Below the pieces are notes generated by a model. It made no database searches, was not told the origin of the DNA, and saw nothing but the letters and a program-made list of their open reading frames with translations. 40,878 nucleotides of DNA from Chloroflexota bacterium (GTDB lineage: Bacteria; Chloroflexota; Dehalococcoidia; Lucifugimonadales; Lucifugimonadaceae): contig JABIHL010000164.1 in the NCBI GenBank assembly GCA_018649665.1, positions 1-40,878 on the forward strand, written 5' to 3'. The position numbers were made by a program, and so were the translations under genes. Shown in pieces: positions 31,593 through 40,470 of the stretch (position 1 is its first letter; each line of letters begins with the position of its first letter).

Positions 31593-32552
31593 CTATCGAG
31601 TGGCAGGTTGAGCGAGCTGATCTTCGAGTACTGAAACGTCGACATTCTCAGCGATCAAATCAACCATGCGCGCCAACTTAGAGGCGTGATCGAATTCGAC
31701 TTTCGGCTGCAAACCTTCGATCTGTTCAGCAACGTCGTGCGTGTTGCCAGGAACTACCACCAATGGAATACCGCGTTGAGCAGCTTCGTACATCACGTAC
31801 TCGACTGGTCGCACACCCTTCGTGAGGATTAGTGCCTTGGTCGTATCGGTCTGAATCGCAGCGAGCTGAACGTCAGGACGATCACCACGAACGATCACAC
31901 CAGTATTGGTTCGATTCGAGAAGTAGAACGGTCCCCAGTCGAGAACCAATCCACCAATTAGGAAATTATCGAGAAGTCGTTCCGATTCATCTTCGCCGCT
32001 CAAGAACTGCCCGTCTAGGAATTCAGCAACTTGGGCAAGCTTCGGAGCGAGCATTCGTCGATCATCGGGAATCGCGCCAAGCAATTTCGTTCCAGCAGCT
32101 TCCATTTCATCGGCTAGAGCACCCGAAACTTCGCCCGCACGGTATTTAGGAACTCCGTTGATGATTACACCAGCGAGACGAGAACCGTATGCCTTGGCAA
32201 CACCAGCAACATCCTCACCAAATCGAGCAATCAGTAGCACCAGACCGTCGGTAGAGTTCGCCATGTCGACATTAGACTGGGCGTTGGATGATCCTTCGAC
32301 AATCGCAATCTTGCTCGATCCAGCGTTCGCTGAAATTGAGGAAGCAATATCAACTGCCGCACCGCTTACTGCCGGGTTAGCAGGCAACAAACTTGCGAAA
32401 ACAGCTGCGTCGTTATCGCTCGCCGGGCTATTTCCCAGAGCTTTGCCAACAGCCACTGGAGAATCGTCACTGCTCAGCTTTGAAGCGAGCGCGGCTGCGA
32501 TAGCCGTTTTTCCAGAACGATCCGAGATTGAAGCGATGATCAGAGTCGCCAT
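31593..32552 (-). CDS. P-loop (BioD-like) and DRTGG-domain protein
   Basis: A 319-residue protein of two parts. Residues 1-200 resemble the dethiobiotin-synthetase-like P-loop fold, with a P-loop near the start (SDRSGKTAIAAALA), IAIVEGSS and VIINGVPKYRAGEV. Residues 200-310 form a DRTGG domain (GVIVRGDRPDVQLAAI, ALILTKGVRPVEYVMYEAAQRGIPLVVV). The same arrangement forms the N-terminal regulatory part of long phosphotransacetylases, so it may be a stand-alone regulator of acetyl-phosphate or CoA metabolism. The partner enzyme is not in the window. GAGGAA precedes the ATG. Confidence 0.75.
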   Translation of the reverse strand: MATLIIASISDRSGKTAIAAALASKLSSDDSPVAVGKALGNSPASDNDAAVFASLLPANPAVSGAAVDIASSISANAGSSKIAIVEGSSNAQSNVDMANSTDGLVLLIARFGEDVAGVAKAYGSRLAGVIINGVPKYRAGEVSGALADEMEAAGTKLLGAIPDDRRMLAPKLAQVAEFLDGQFLSGEDESERLLDNFLIGGLVLDWGPFYFSNRTNTGVIVRGDRPDVQLAAIQTDTTKALILTKGVRPVEYVMYEAAQRGIPLVVVPGNTHDVAEQIEGLQPKVEFDHASKLARMVDLIAENVDVSVLEDQLAQPATR

Positions 32553-32827
32553 TAATTTCCTCTACGAACAAAACAGATTAGAAACCGCTGGAGTTCAAAC
32601 TACACCCGCACCGGTTCCAGTCAACAAACATACGTGCGTTAAGCAGGCGAAATTATAGCAGCGAGCACCACCAACAACGTTCAAATCGAAGTAAACATGG
32701 CGGGGAATCACCCGAACTGGCTCAGGCTCGTCGTAAGTTCTATTGCCTACGAACCACGCCGCGGCTACGATTGATTGCCGTGCAGTCGACCGAACTGGTC
32801 TTGATAGCACAGTAAGTGGATGCCAAT
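32553..32827. other. Intergenic region before tRNA-Phe
   Basis: About 275 bp with no gene I can support. A long minus-strand frame crosses it and the tRNA, but its middle part is an antisense translation of the tRNA. The region should carry the tRNA promoter; none is clear. Confidence 0.35.
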
Positions 32828-32903
32828 GCCGAGGTAGCTCAGTTGGTAGAGCAATGGATTGAAAATCCATGTGTCGGCGGTTCGAGTCCGCCCCTCGGCA
32901 CCA
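32828..32903 (+). tRNA. tRNA-Phe (anticodon GAA), CCA encoded
   Basis: Complete cloverleaf of 76 bases. The acceptor is GCCGAGG with CCTCGGC, and the D arm is GCTC...GAGC with AGTTGGTA. The anticodon arm is ATGGA-TTGAAAA-TCCAT with anticodon GAA. The T arm is GGCGG-TTCGAGT-CCGCC, followed by discriminator A and encoded CCA. It is isolated in the genome window. Confidence 0.98.
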
Positions 32904-33105
32904 TTTTATTAATATCGTCTTGGGTGTTTCGTTGAATACCCGAGTCTCGGTTGGCACCGAATCTGTAACCGTTTTGGGTTTCAAACGCCCAGTACTTCTC
33001 TTTCGAGATAGGTCAAACCGACTTCTTTCCTTGCCCACACAGCGAGAGCAAAGAATGATTTATCCCGAAATCACGGTATCTGACGAAGTGGCGGGCTTGG
33101 GTTGA

Positions 33106-33801
33106 TCACATCAATTCCCAAGTATCTCGATTTTTACTTTCTCGCGGATTCAGAATTTCGAACTTTATTAAACCCTGAACAAACCCCTTCGAAATCGCTT
33201 GAGCTCGATTTGCCGCCCCAAGTTTCCCGTATAGACGGCTCATGTAAGTACGAATGGTGGGCACAGCAATGTTTAGAAGCTCGCTAAGCTCCGATGTGGT
33301 CAACCCCATCGCCAACCCATTTAGTATTTCTGACTCACGAGTCGACAATTCGATGCTGTCGGATGAAATATCGCCATGTCGCGAGAATTTTTTCAATAAA
33401 TCGGGTGCAAGGGTCCTGACGCCTTGATCGGCTCGTCTGATGGCATCTAATAACTGAGATATTCCCGTCGTTTTATCGAGATACGCCATCGCCTCCAAGC
33501 GCATTGCCGAATAGATATGCGAAATGCCATAGTCACCTGTCAAGTAAATTACTTTTAGGTTTTCCTCGCCGTAAAGTTCCACTGCCTTCTCATGAAAAGA
33601 AAAGCCTTTGCCATCAGGGAGATGCACATCGAGCAGAATCAAATCTGGCCTTACTTCATTTAACGCAGATAACGACTCTCGAATTGTCCCAAAACTACCA
33701 ACAACCTTTACGTCTTCGACGGAAGACAGCAGTAGTTCGATTCCTTCACGAAATAATTTATGGTCATCTACGATAAAAATTCGTATGAATGTACTGCTCA
33801 A
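33106..33801 (-). CDS. NarL/FixJ-type response regulator (orphan)
   Basis: A 231-residue two-domain regulator. The receiver domain has the acidic pair IVDDH (Asp12, Asp13), phospho-acceptor Asp58 in LILLDVHLPDG, Thr88 in YLTGD and Lys110 in YLDK. The C-terminal LuxR helix-turn-helix is LSTRESEILNGLAMGLTTSELSELLNIAVPTIRTYMSRLYGKLG. It would bind DNA as a dimer when phosphorylated. No sensor kinase is nearby in the window. Translation starts at a TTG (33801) since no upstream ATG fits the receiver domain. The gene and its flanks look more AT-rich than the neighbours, which could mean transfer. Confidence 0.88.
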   Translation of the reverse strand: MSSTFIRIFIVDDHKLFREGIELLLSSVEDVKVVGSFGTIRESLSALNEVRPDLILLDVHLPDGKGFSFHEKAVELYGEENLKVIYLTGDYGISHIYSAMRLEAMAYLDKTTGISQLLDAIRRADQGVRTLAPDLLKKFSRHGDISSDSIELSTRESEILNGLAMGLTTSELSELLNIAVPTIRTYMSRLYGKLGAANRAQAISKGFVQGLIKFEILNPRESKNRDTWELM

Positions 33802-34413
33802 AAGAAAATGCCTGCCTATTAGGAGCGTTCGAAACTGAACTCAGATTCACCAAGATAGGCAAAACACATCACTTCTACTAATCCGATTGCCAAGATAGTC
33901 CCACAAACCCAATCAGATGGCATCATTCAGTTTGATGACATTTTCTGCGCATACCGCTTATTGCCCAGAATTCAACATTGGTATCAACTATGCCATAAAA
34001 CTGATTGCATCAGCGTGTCACCGGCTCACCGCCGGTATATGTCGATCCAGTGCGTCTTGAGACGCCAATCAACGGCTGAACGTGATGCATATTCATGCAC
34101 ATGAAATCCGTCTTGACAGAACTAGGACGTCCCGCTGCTGAGCCTGTTTTAATTCGATCAACTAAGAAGACATTTACAGGGACAGCATTTGAGATTGAAA
34201 TCCCATTTGCCGACAGTTGAGGTTCACCCGCGGCATACTTGCCTTCTCGCTGGCTGGACGGTCGGTTTTTTACAGCAACCCGCCCCCAACTACCTTGCCC
34301 TGTATCCAATTATGTTCTCTATCGTTGTGCCAACACTTTGAACAAACTGAACTCACCAGATCCACTAAACCAATGCGTTGTGTGAAGCTAATATTTTGTG
34401 CATAGGCAAACCC
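33802..34413. other. Gene-poor, relatively AT-rich stretch
   Basis: About 610 bp without a gene I can support. It contains several small palindromes: ACCGGC-TCACC-GCCGGT at 34020-34036 and GCGTCT-TG-AGACGC at 34052-34065. A minus-strand frame at 34010-34309 (99 codons) has no recognisable family and no good ribosome-binding site, and a shorter plus-strand frame overlaps it. The stretch may be a decayed gene or regulatory DNA for the response regulator and GNAT gene on either side. Confidence 0.4.
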
Positions 34414-34944
34414 ATGGCTGAAGTAACTCCAACACCCATCACAATACGATCTCTAGAACTTTCCGATTCGGATCGAGCACGTGAACTCTTCGTCGCAGGT
34501 ATGAATTCCCAACGACCGAACCTTCCGAACGAAACTGCAAAGGGCGATCTCGACGGATATCTGGCTCACTGCCTTGCTGACGATATGGCAAATCCGTACG
34601 AGCACTACGTGACAAGCGAATCAAAATCAGGTTTCTGGTTAGCGATCTCTGGTGATGAAATTGTAGGCACAGTCGCCGTCGCTCCTTCCGCCGATCGCCT
34701 CGATGTCGCCGAAGTGTTTCGTGTTTCTGTAGACGGTCGTTTCCGTAGGCAGGGAATCGCAGGGCTATTGATGGACACCGCAGAATCGTGGTCAATTCAG
34801 AACGATTACACAGGAATTATGCTGCAAACAACCGAGTACCTAGCTGCTGCACACCGGCTATATGAAAGTCGTGGCTACGAGCTAAGAAAGCGACTTCAGT
34901 TCGGCCAAATCAAGGGCCGTGAGTATCGTAAATTGCTGAGCTAG
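34414..34944 (+). CDS. GNAT-family N-acetyltransferase
   Basis: A 176-residue acetyltransferase. Landmarks are ITIRSLELSDSDRARELF at the start, FWLAISGDEIVGTVAV, the acetyl-CoA loop RVSVDGRFRRQGIAGLLMD (Arg-Arg-x-Gly-x-Ala) and TTEYLAAAHRLYESRGYELR. The substrate is unknown. The ATG at 34414 begins the conserved part. The frame is open to an ATG at 34378 but the extra 12 residues look non-coding. It is convergent with cobJ. Confidence 0.83.
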   Translation: MAEVTPTPITIRSLELSDSDRARELFVAGMNSQRPNLPNETAKGDLDGYLAHCLADDMANPYEHYVTSESKSGFWLAISGDEIVGTVAVAPSADRLDVAEVFRVSVDGRFRRQGIAGLLMDTAESWSIQNDYTGIMLQTTEYLAAAHRLYESRGYELRKRLQFGQIKGREYRKLLS

Positions 34945-34988
34945 ATCGTATCCAGACCGACCACAACAGGGCACCTAGCAACATCACA

Positions 34989-35759
34989 TCACCAAGCCCT
35001 CGGCGTAATCATCCAGCCGTCAATTGCCTTCGTTTTCGAATTGCCAACGATCACCACCGTCCGCTTGTCATGGGCGGATTCCGTGATCTTTTCGAGCGTA
35101 GTGATCGTGATTGTTTCCGCAGGATTACCCGCTTCCCGAACTACCGCAGCGGCAGTATCCGGATCACGATATCGAAGAATCACTTCTTGTGCCTTACCAA
35201 GCTGACCCGCCCGATGCTTGCTCGATGGCTCATAGAGCGCGACAACCATGTTGGCACCAGCGACGGCATCCAATCGACGCTCGATTTGCTCCCATGGCAC
35301 GAAGCGATCGCTCAGGCTGATTACGGCATGATCCTGCGCTAACGGTGAGCCGATCATTGATGCCGCCATACTCGCTGACGTAACTCCGGGAACGATCTCG
35401 ATGCCCAACATCAGCCGGTCGTCTGGTTCCATCTCGGCGAGCAGTTCTAGCACGGGCGATGCCATGTCGTAGATGCCCGGATCGCCACCGGTTACCAAGG
35501 CGACTTTCAAGCCCTCGGCTGCAAGACGCACGGCTTCCAGAGCCCGTTCTTGCTCCTTGCCCATTGGGAATTCTTGCACCCGTGCTTGGTCAACGAATTG
35601 TTCGACCTGGCGTAGATAGATTCCGTAGCCAATCACCGCGTCAGCTTGCGACAAAGCGTCGATTGCAGCCAAGGTGATGTTCTTTTCACCACCCGGTCCG
35701 ATTCCGACGACTGTCAATTTGCCTGTGGAGCCATCCTGAGAAATCTGATCTGCCGACAT
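34989..35759 (-). CDS. cobJ: Precorrin-3B C17-methyltransferase (CobJ/CbiH)
   Basis: A 256-residue SAM-dependent methyltransferase of the tetrapyrrole family. It opens with LTVVGIGPGGEKNITLAAIDAL. It has GYGIYLRQV, the SAM loop LVTGGDPGIYDMASPV, GIEIVPGVTSASMAAS, ISLSDRFVPWEQIERRL and VALYEPSSKHR, each characteristic of CobJ/CbiH. It methylates C17 with ring contraction in cobalamin synthesis. AGGAG lies before the ATG at 35759. No other cobalamin gene is in the window, so it is scattered from its pathway here. Confidence 0.93.
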   Translation of the reverse strand: MSADQISQDGSTGKLTVVGIGPGGEKNITLAAIDALSQADAVIGYGIYLRQVEQFVDQARVQEFPMGKEQERALEAVRLAAEGLKVALVTGGDPGIYDMASPVLELLAEMEPDDRLMLGIEIVPGVTSASMAASMIGSPLAQDHAVISLSDRFVPWEQIERRLDAVAGANMVVALYEPSSKHRAGQLGKAQEVILRYRDPDTAAAVVREAGNPAETITITTLEKITESAHDKRTVVIVGNSKTKAIDGWMITPRAW

Positions 35760-35933
35760 TGCGAACTCTCCTGAGTGTCGTAACTAAACGCAGATCATCC
35801 AGCGCCCACGTCGTGTTAATCAGGATCGCGGGCGAACACGAAGGAGTCGAAGAAATCCCATGTCGAAACCGTGGTGGTTTTATCGCGAAGAATTTGAGGA
35901 GATGGCGATCTTAGGAAGAACGATGCCAAGTAC

Positions 35934-36737
35934 TTACTTGCCCTGAAACTGCGGTTTCCGCTTTTCCATGAACGCCCGACGGCCCTCTTTGTAGTCGTCG
36001 CTATTGAAGCAAGCCTCGACCATCGCAGCGACTCGATCCAACTCTCGATCGTCTGGATTTTTCGTTCCCTCATTGATCGCAGCTTTGGCGGCTTTTACCG
36101 TCATCGGTGCGTTCTCGGCAATCGTGGTAGCGAGAACCGTTACCCGAGATTCCAGCTCAGCGACCGGCACTACTCGGTTCACTAACCCCATCGTCTCGGC
36201 GTCTGCGGCACTAAACCGCCCACCTGTAAAAAATATCTCTTTGGCGAACGACGGACCAACGATGTTCATTAATTCCTTGATACCACCGTACCCGTAGCCC
36301 AATCCGAGCTTCGCAGCAGGAACACCGAACTGGCCATCGTCGGCTGTCACTCGTAGATCGGCGGTCAGCGCTATCGCCATTCCACCACCAATGCAGAAAC
36401 CCCGAATCATCGCAATCAACGGCTTTTCGAGCGACTTCAGTGCGGCGTTTGCAGCCCCGGTCGCTGCTTCGTAAATCTCGACCTGCTCAGGCGTATTCCG
36501 AACCTCTTCGAACTCAGAAATATCGGCACCCGACACGAACGCTTTATCACCAGTGCCCTTCAGCACCACAACTCGTACATCATCGCTTGCTGCGAAATCT
36601 TCGATGATCTCCGGAATCGCTTGCCACATTGCGAACGAAACAGCATTTCGCTTATTCGGCTGGTTGAACGTTATCCATCCAACGCCATCCTCGACGTGCG
36701 CCAGCATCTTGTCGGTCCGCAGCTGCAGCTGCCTCAT
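35934..36737 (-). CDS. Enoyl-CoA hydratase/isomerase family protein
   Basis: A 267-residue crotonase-fold protein. It has HVEDGVGWITFNQPNKRNAVSF, KAFVSGADISEFEEV (oxyanion-hole part), KPLIAMIRGFCIGGGMAIALTADLRV (second oxyanion Gly) and FGVPAAKLGLGYGYGGIKEL. The residue equivalent to Glu144 of rat hydratase is Ala (about 141-142), while the Glu164 equivalent (Glu167 in AKEIFFTGG) is kept. Activity may be isomerase, lyase or a modified hydratase. It lies just downstream of the CoA-transferase with 67 bp between, so the two may act on the same acyl-CoA. Confidence 0.88.
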   Translation of the reverse strand: MRQLQLRTDKMLAHVEDGVGWITFNQPNKRNAVSFAMWQAIPEIIEDFAASDDVRVVVLKGTGDKAFVSGADISEFEEVRNTPEQVEIYEAATGAANAALKSLEKPLIAMIRGFCIGGGMAIALTADLRVTADDGQFGVPAAKLGLGYGYGGIKELMNIVGPSFAKEIFFTGGRFSAADAETMGLVNRVVPVAELESRVTVLATTIAENAPMTVKAAKAAINEGTKNPDDRELDRVAAMVEACFNSDDYKEGRRAFMEKRKPQFQGK

Positions 36738-36804
36738 ATTTATATTCCTTAGTATTTCGTTCCAAAATGATAAAAAGCTCAGTCATCACACAACATCGCA
36801 GGTG

Positions 36805-37986
36805 CTAAACGACGCCGCTTTCGTGCATCTGTGCGATCAGAGATTCTTCGTACCCAAGTTCAGCGAGAATAGCGTCAGTATGTTCGCCCTGATCTGGACT
36901 CGCCGTGCGAATTTCCGACGGTGTCCGACTCATCTTTATCGCCTGATTCACAACGCCGAATTTTCCGAGTCTTGGATGATCGACTTCAACTGCCATCTCC
37001 AAATGTTGCACCTGAGGATCGGCAAATACCTGATCCATCGAGTTAATCGGACCCGCCGGACATCCAACACCATTCAGCAGTTCAATCCAATGCTCGCTAG
37101 TGTTCGTCTTAGTCACTTCTGAAATGACAGCGTTCATCTCAACTCGATTTTTCGATCGTCCAGCCGAATTCGAAAATCGCTCATCATCGTTCCACTCGGG
37201 GTGACCAAGTGCCTTGCAGCACCGCTCGAACATGTTCGCTCCGGCGACAGCAATGTTGATGTGACCGTTCGTTGTCGGAAACACTCCGGTGGGAATATTC
37301 GTTGGGTGATCGTTTCCGGCTTGCCCCGGAACTTCACCCTCTTTGAGATAGCGCGCTGCCTGAAAATCGAGCATCTGCACCATCGCTTCGAGCAGTGAAG
37401 TACGCACCCACTGACCACGACCCGACGCCTCACGTTCCAATAACGCCAACATCGTCCCCTGCGCTGCAAACATTCCCGCACACAGATCGGCAACCGGTAT
37501 GCCGACTCGCATGGGGCCTTCTCCCGGTGCACCAGTAATCGACATTAGTCCGCCGGTACCCTGCGCAATTTGATCGAACCCGGGTCGATTTCCGTAAGGT
37601 CCGTCCTGACCAAATCCGGAAATGCTAACGAGAATGATTCGTTCGTTAATTTTCGAAAGAGTCTCGTAGTCGGCACCGAGTCGATTCTTTACGTCGGGAC
37701 GATAGTTCTCGACAACAACGTCGGCCTGCTCAACCAGCTTGTAAAAAACTTCTCGACCGGCTTCAGATTTCAGATTCAAAGTGAGCGACCGCTTATTGCG
37801 GTGCAAGTTCTGGAAATCAGAGTTATCTCGGTCGCCACCCAGTGCTTCCTTACCGTCGGGTGGAGCCTCGATTTTAATGACATCCGCTCCCCAATCGGCG
37901 AGTTGTCGAACGCAGGTCGGCCCGGCACGGACTCTAGTCAAATCGAGAACGTTGAAACGTGAAAGTGGCAAGCCTGGTGGCAACAT
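36805..37986 (-). CDS. CaiB/BaiF family (type III) CoA-transferase
   Basis: A 393-residue CoA-transferase that moves CoA between two organic acids. It starts LPLSRFNVLDLTRVRAGP, then WGADVIKIEAPPDGKEALGG, LHRNKRSLTLNLK, VVENYRPDVKNRLG, SISGFGQDGPYGNRPGFDQI and the catalytic Asp167 in GIPVADLCAG (equivalent to Asp169 of formyl-CoA transferase). The C-terminal domain ends with ILAELGYEESLIAQMHESGVV. The ATG at 37986 has GGGA upstream. The acid is unknown; relatives use oxalate, carnitine, succinate and itaconate-like acids. It is followed by an enoyl-CoA hydratase homologue. Confidence 0.93.
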   Translation of the reverse strand: MLPPGLPLSRFNVLDLTRVRAGPTCVRQLADWGADVIKIEAPPDGKEALGGDRDNSDFQNLHRNKRSLTLNLKSEAGREVFYKLVEQADVVVENYRPDVKNRLGADYETLSKINERIILVSISGFGQDGPYGNRPGFDQIAQGTGGLMSITGAPGEGPMRVGIPVADLCAGMFAAQGTMLALLEREASGRGQWVRTSLLEAMVQMLDFQAARYLKEGEVPGQAGNDHPTNIPTGVFPTTNGHINIAVAGANMFERCCKALGHPEWNDDERFSNSAGRSKNRVEMNAVISEVTKTNTSEHWIELLNGVGCPAGPINSMDQVFADPQVQHLEMAVEVDHPRLGKFGVVNQAIKMSRTPSEIRTASPDQGEHTDAILAELGYEESLIAQMHESGVV

Positions 37987-38092
37987 TTGCAAATTCCCTG
38001 AATAGAAACGGGGTGATCGTCGGAGTTGCCGCCCACCCTACTACGTTTCCGACCCAGTACGAAGCCCGCTACGACTTCCATTCAAGACAACT

Positions 38093-38695
38093 CTATGTAG
38101 TCGTATCGAACGACTCGACCCAACGCGCTATCTCGGCCGGTATATCGTCACGATTTTGCTGAGTGACCGTCCACAGAACCGAGTCGTCACGTTGCTTGAC
38201 ACGATCACTTAACTCACCCGACTTTTGCCGAACAATCGCAACTAGCGGAATCGTCGATTCTATCGCCCGTTCAACATACTCAACAAACCGCGACGACCAT
38301 CCACCAATGATGCCAATCTCGTCGATAAGCACCACATCCGAACGAACGTGCGACTCCGACTCAGCCGCAACACATCGGTCGAATAGCTCCATATCCACTC
38401 CATACGATCCCAATTGGCGGTCGCTCAGGATATCTCGACTTGCAACCACACCCGACACGCCGTTAAAGCCTTCGATGCTCCACCCTTGATCAACCCCACC
38501 AATGACATTACGCGGGCTCATAATTCCTGATATTCGACGCGGAAACAACTCTTCCGCTGCAGCAGCGAGTGCACCAGATTTGCCGATGCCCGATTCGCCG
38601 GTGATGAATAGATTGTTTGGCATCTCGAAATCGTATTCCCACTGACTCTGCTCGTGTTGCGTGAACTTTGACTCAGAGAGTAGTATCTCGCCCAT
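38093..38695 (-). CDS. P-loop NTPase resembling nucleoside-triphosphatase THEP1
   Basis: A 200-residue P-loop protein. Walker A is ITGESGIGKSGAL (Gly33-Lys39-Ser40), and Walker B is VVLIDEIGIIGGW followed by SRFVEYVERAIESTIPLVAIV. This arrangement and size agree with the NTPase_1/THEP1 family of nucleoside triphosphatases, which hydrolyse NTPs and may work with nucleic acids or tRNA modification. The function is uncertain. The ATG at 38695 faces the RraA-like gene, 90 bp away. Confidence 0.7.
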   Translation of the reverse strand: MGEILLSESKFTQHEQSQWEYDFEMPNNLFITGESGIGKSGALAAAAEELFPRRISGIMSPRNVIGGVDQGWSIEGFNGVSGVVASRDILSDRQLGSYGVDMELFDRCVAAESESHVRSDVVLIDEIGIIGGWSSRFVEYVERAIESTIPLVAIVRQKSGELSDRVKQRDDSVLWTVTQQNRDDIPAEIARWVESFDTTT

Positions 38696-38785
38696 TACTG
38701 CATGCTTTTCGAACTGTTGACTGCGGATAGTCAGCGAGCAAGCACAAACTGCGAATCACAATTTTGAAATGAGATATACGAACCG

Positions 38786-39532
38786 ATGTCTGACATGCCA
38801 ACTTTCGACATGAAGCAAGTTCACGTTCCCGACGAGGTTCTCGAAGGGTTTAAAAAGCTTCCGACAGCAACCGTCTACAACGCCGTTCGCTTCTTCGGAT
38901 CGACCTTGTGCGTATGTGAAGGTCTCGAAAACTTCACCATGGGTCGAAAACTCGCCGCACGTGCGCGCACGCTACGTTTCCTACCAAACCGCGCCGATCT
39001 ACTTGCCGAGAACCCAAACAGCGAAACCTCTCCCGAATACCGGGCAATGGGCAAATGTGGACCCGGTGACGTACTTGTCGCCGATATTGCTGGCGACGCA
39101 AAAACCGTTGTCGCTGGTGACGTAAAACTGCTCATGCTAAAGATGAACAACGCAGACGGCGTTGTGATCGATGGAGCAATCCGTGACCTCGACGTGCTTC
39201 GTGACGAAGACTACGACCTCGCGGTTTACGCAACTGCACGAAGCCTCCACGGCGGGCCAACAGCCGCCCCAGCTGAAGAAGGTATTCAGATCAATATCGG
39301 TGGTGCGCTTGTTCGACCCGGAGACGTTCTTGTCGGCGACGATGATGGAGTTATCGTCGTTCCGTCATGGATGGCAAAAGAAGTTCTTGAACACGCCACC
39401 GAGCACGAAGAAGTCGAGAACTACCTCAAGGAAAAGATCGAAGCCGAAGGTGTCGCACCCGGCAAGTACTACCCACCACGAGAAGCAGCATTCGAAGAAT
39501 GGCGCCGGGTGAAGAAAGAACGAGGACTCTAA
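38786..39532 (+). CDS. RraA-like / HMG aldolase family protein
   Basis: A 248-residue RraA-fold protein. Landmarks are LPTATVYNAVRFFGS, GPGDVLVADIAGDAKTVVAGDVKLL, GVVIDGAIRDLDVLRD (Arg and Asp of the metal site) and GALVRPGDVLVGDDDGVIVVP, followed by a helical C-terminal tail. Members include 4-hydroxy-4-methyl-2-oxoglutarate and 4-carboxy-4-hydroxy-2-oxoadipate aldolases and the RNase E regulator RraA. In catabolic gene sets such as this an aldolase or decarboxylase is likelier. It is followed after 6 bp by the metallo-hydrolase gene, so they form an operon. Confidence 0.87.
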   Translation: MSDMPTFDMKQVHVPDEVLEGFKKLPTATVYNAVRFFGSTLCVCEGLENFTMGRKLAARARTLRFLPNRADLLAENPNSETSPEYRAMGKCGPGDVLVADIAGDAKTVVAGDVKLLMLKMNNADGVVIDGAIRDLDVLRDEDYDLAVYATARSLHGGPTAAPAEEGIQINIGGALVRPGDVLVGDDDGVIVVPSWMAKEVLEHATEHEEVENYLKEKIEAEGVAPGKYYPPREAAFEEWRRVKKERGL

Positions 39533-39538
39533 AACCAT

Positions 39539-40381
39539 ATGACTACATCACTCGTTATCGGCGATTACGAAATCACGGCAGTTCTCGATGGGCCTTCGCT
39601 CCCTCGCGATCCATCGACGGTCTTCCCCGACGTTCCAGCAGAGGCATGGGAGCCATATCGTTCGATCGCCCTAACCGCCGAAGGCAAGTGGCACCCCGAC
39701 TGGCGCGGACACCTGATTCAGGCAACGAACGGTTCAGGCCCAACCATCCTCATCGATGCCGGAATGGGTGATGTGGTCAACGAACACACCGGAAAAAGCG
39801 GGCAGCTTCTCGAAAATCTCGCAGCACTTGGCGTGCAGCCAGAAGACATCGATATCGTCGTCACAACGCACTGCCACGGCGATCACATCGGCTGGAACGT
39901 AACGTACGACGGCGACACGCCGCGACTAACGTTCCCGAATGCAAAGCACTGGATTGCACAACGCGACTGGGAGCACTACTCGAAGCCCGAGAACGAAAAC
40001 GCAGCGTTCGACAAATCCGTGAAACCTCTTGAAGCACTCGGTGCACTCAAGCTAATAGGCGGAGTCGAGCAACTCGCCCCCGGCATATCCACTCTGCCCA
40101 CCAACGGTCACACTCCTGGTCACCAGTGCGTGTTGATCGAATCGGGCGGCAAAACCGGTGTGGTCACCGGCGATCTGTTCCACAGCGTCGCTCAGGTAAC
40201 CGAACAAAACTGGTGTCCGACCTTCGATTGGAACACCGCAATGTCGACCCAATCTCGTAAAGGAATCCTAATGCTTGCTGCAACGCAAGAATGGATCATT
40301 TTCACAGGTCATCTTGCAACAGGTCGCAGCATCGGGAACGTCGTTTCGGAAGGCGGAAAATCCGCTTGGAAGCCGATTTAG
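39539..40381 (+). CDS. Metallo-beta-lactamase-fold hydrolase
   Basis: A 280-residue metallo-beta-lactamase-fold enzyme. The zinc motif HCHGDH (His111-x-His113-x-Asp115-His116) is complete. It is preceded by TILIDAGMGDVV and followed by PTNGHTPGHQCVLI and VVTGDLFHS (third His and bridging Asp), with FTGHLATGR near the end. It is likely a lactonase or ester hydrolase; the quorum-quenching type has the same layout. It begins 6 bp after the RraA-like gene and may hydrolyse a related lactone. Confidence 0.9.
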   Translation: MTTSLVIGDYEITAVLDGPSLPRDPSTVFPDVPAEAWEPYRSIALTAEGKWHPDWRGHLIQATNGSGPTILIDAGMGDVVNEHTGKSGQLLENLAALGVQPEDIDIVVTTHCHGDHIGWNVTYDGDTPRLTFPNAKHWIAQRDWEHYSKPENENAAFDKSVKPLEALGALKLIGGVEQLAPGISTLPTNGHTPGHQCVLIESGGKTGVVTGDLFHSVAQVTEQNWCPTFDWNTAMSTQSRKGILMLAATQEWIIFTGHLATGRSIGNVVSEGGKSAWKPI

Positions 40382-40470
40382 ACAGCTACATTCTCACTGA
40401 CTCAACTGCCAACGCTATCGACTAATAATTAGCACATGCGACACGTCAGGCGAGCTATCATCGCCCGATC

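Noticed and set aside
32595-33038. 147-codon minus-strand open frame across the tRNA-Phe gene
   Set aside because: Its central part (GADSNRRHMDFQSIALPTELP) is the well-known false peptide made by translating the antisense strand of a tRNA. The flanks have no family similarity.
33096-33122. Hairpin (CTTGGG-TTGAT ... ATCAA-CCCAAG) at the end of the response regulator gene as a terminator
   Set aside because: The stem has a bulge and no T run follows on either strand. It also overlaps the stop codon region.
34010-34309. 99-codon minus-strand frame in the gene-poor stretch
   Set aside because: No recognisable domain, no good ribosome-binding site, and an overlapping frame on the other strand. 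It is kept only as a note in the region entry.
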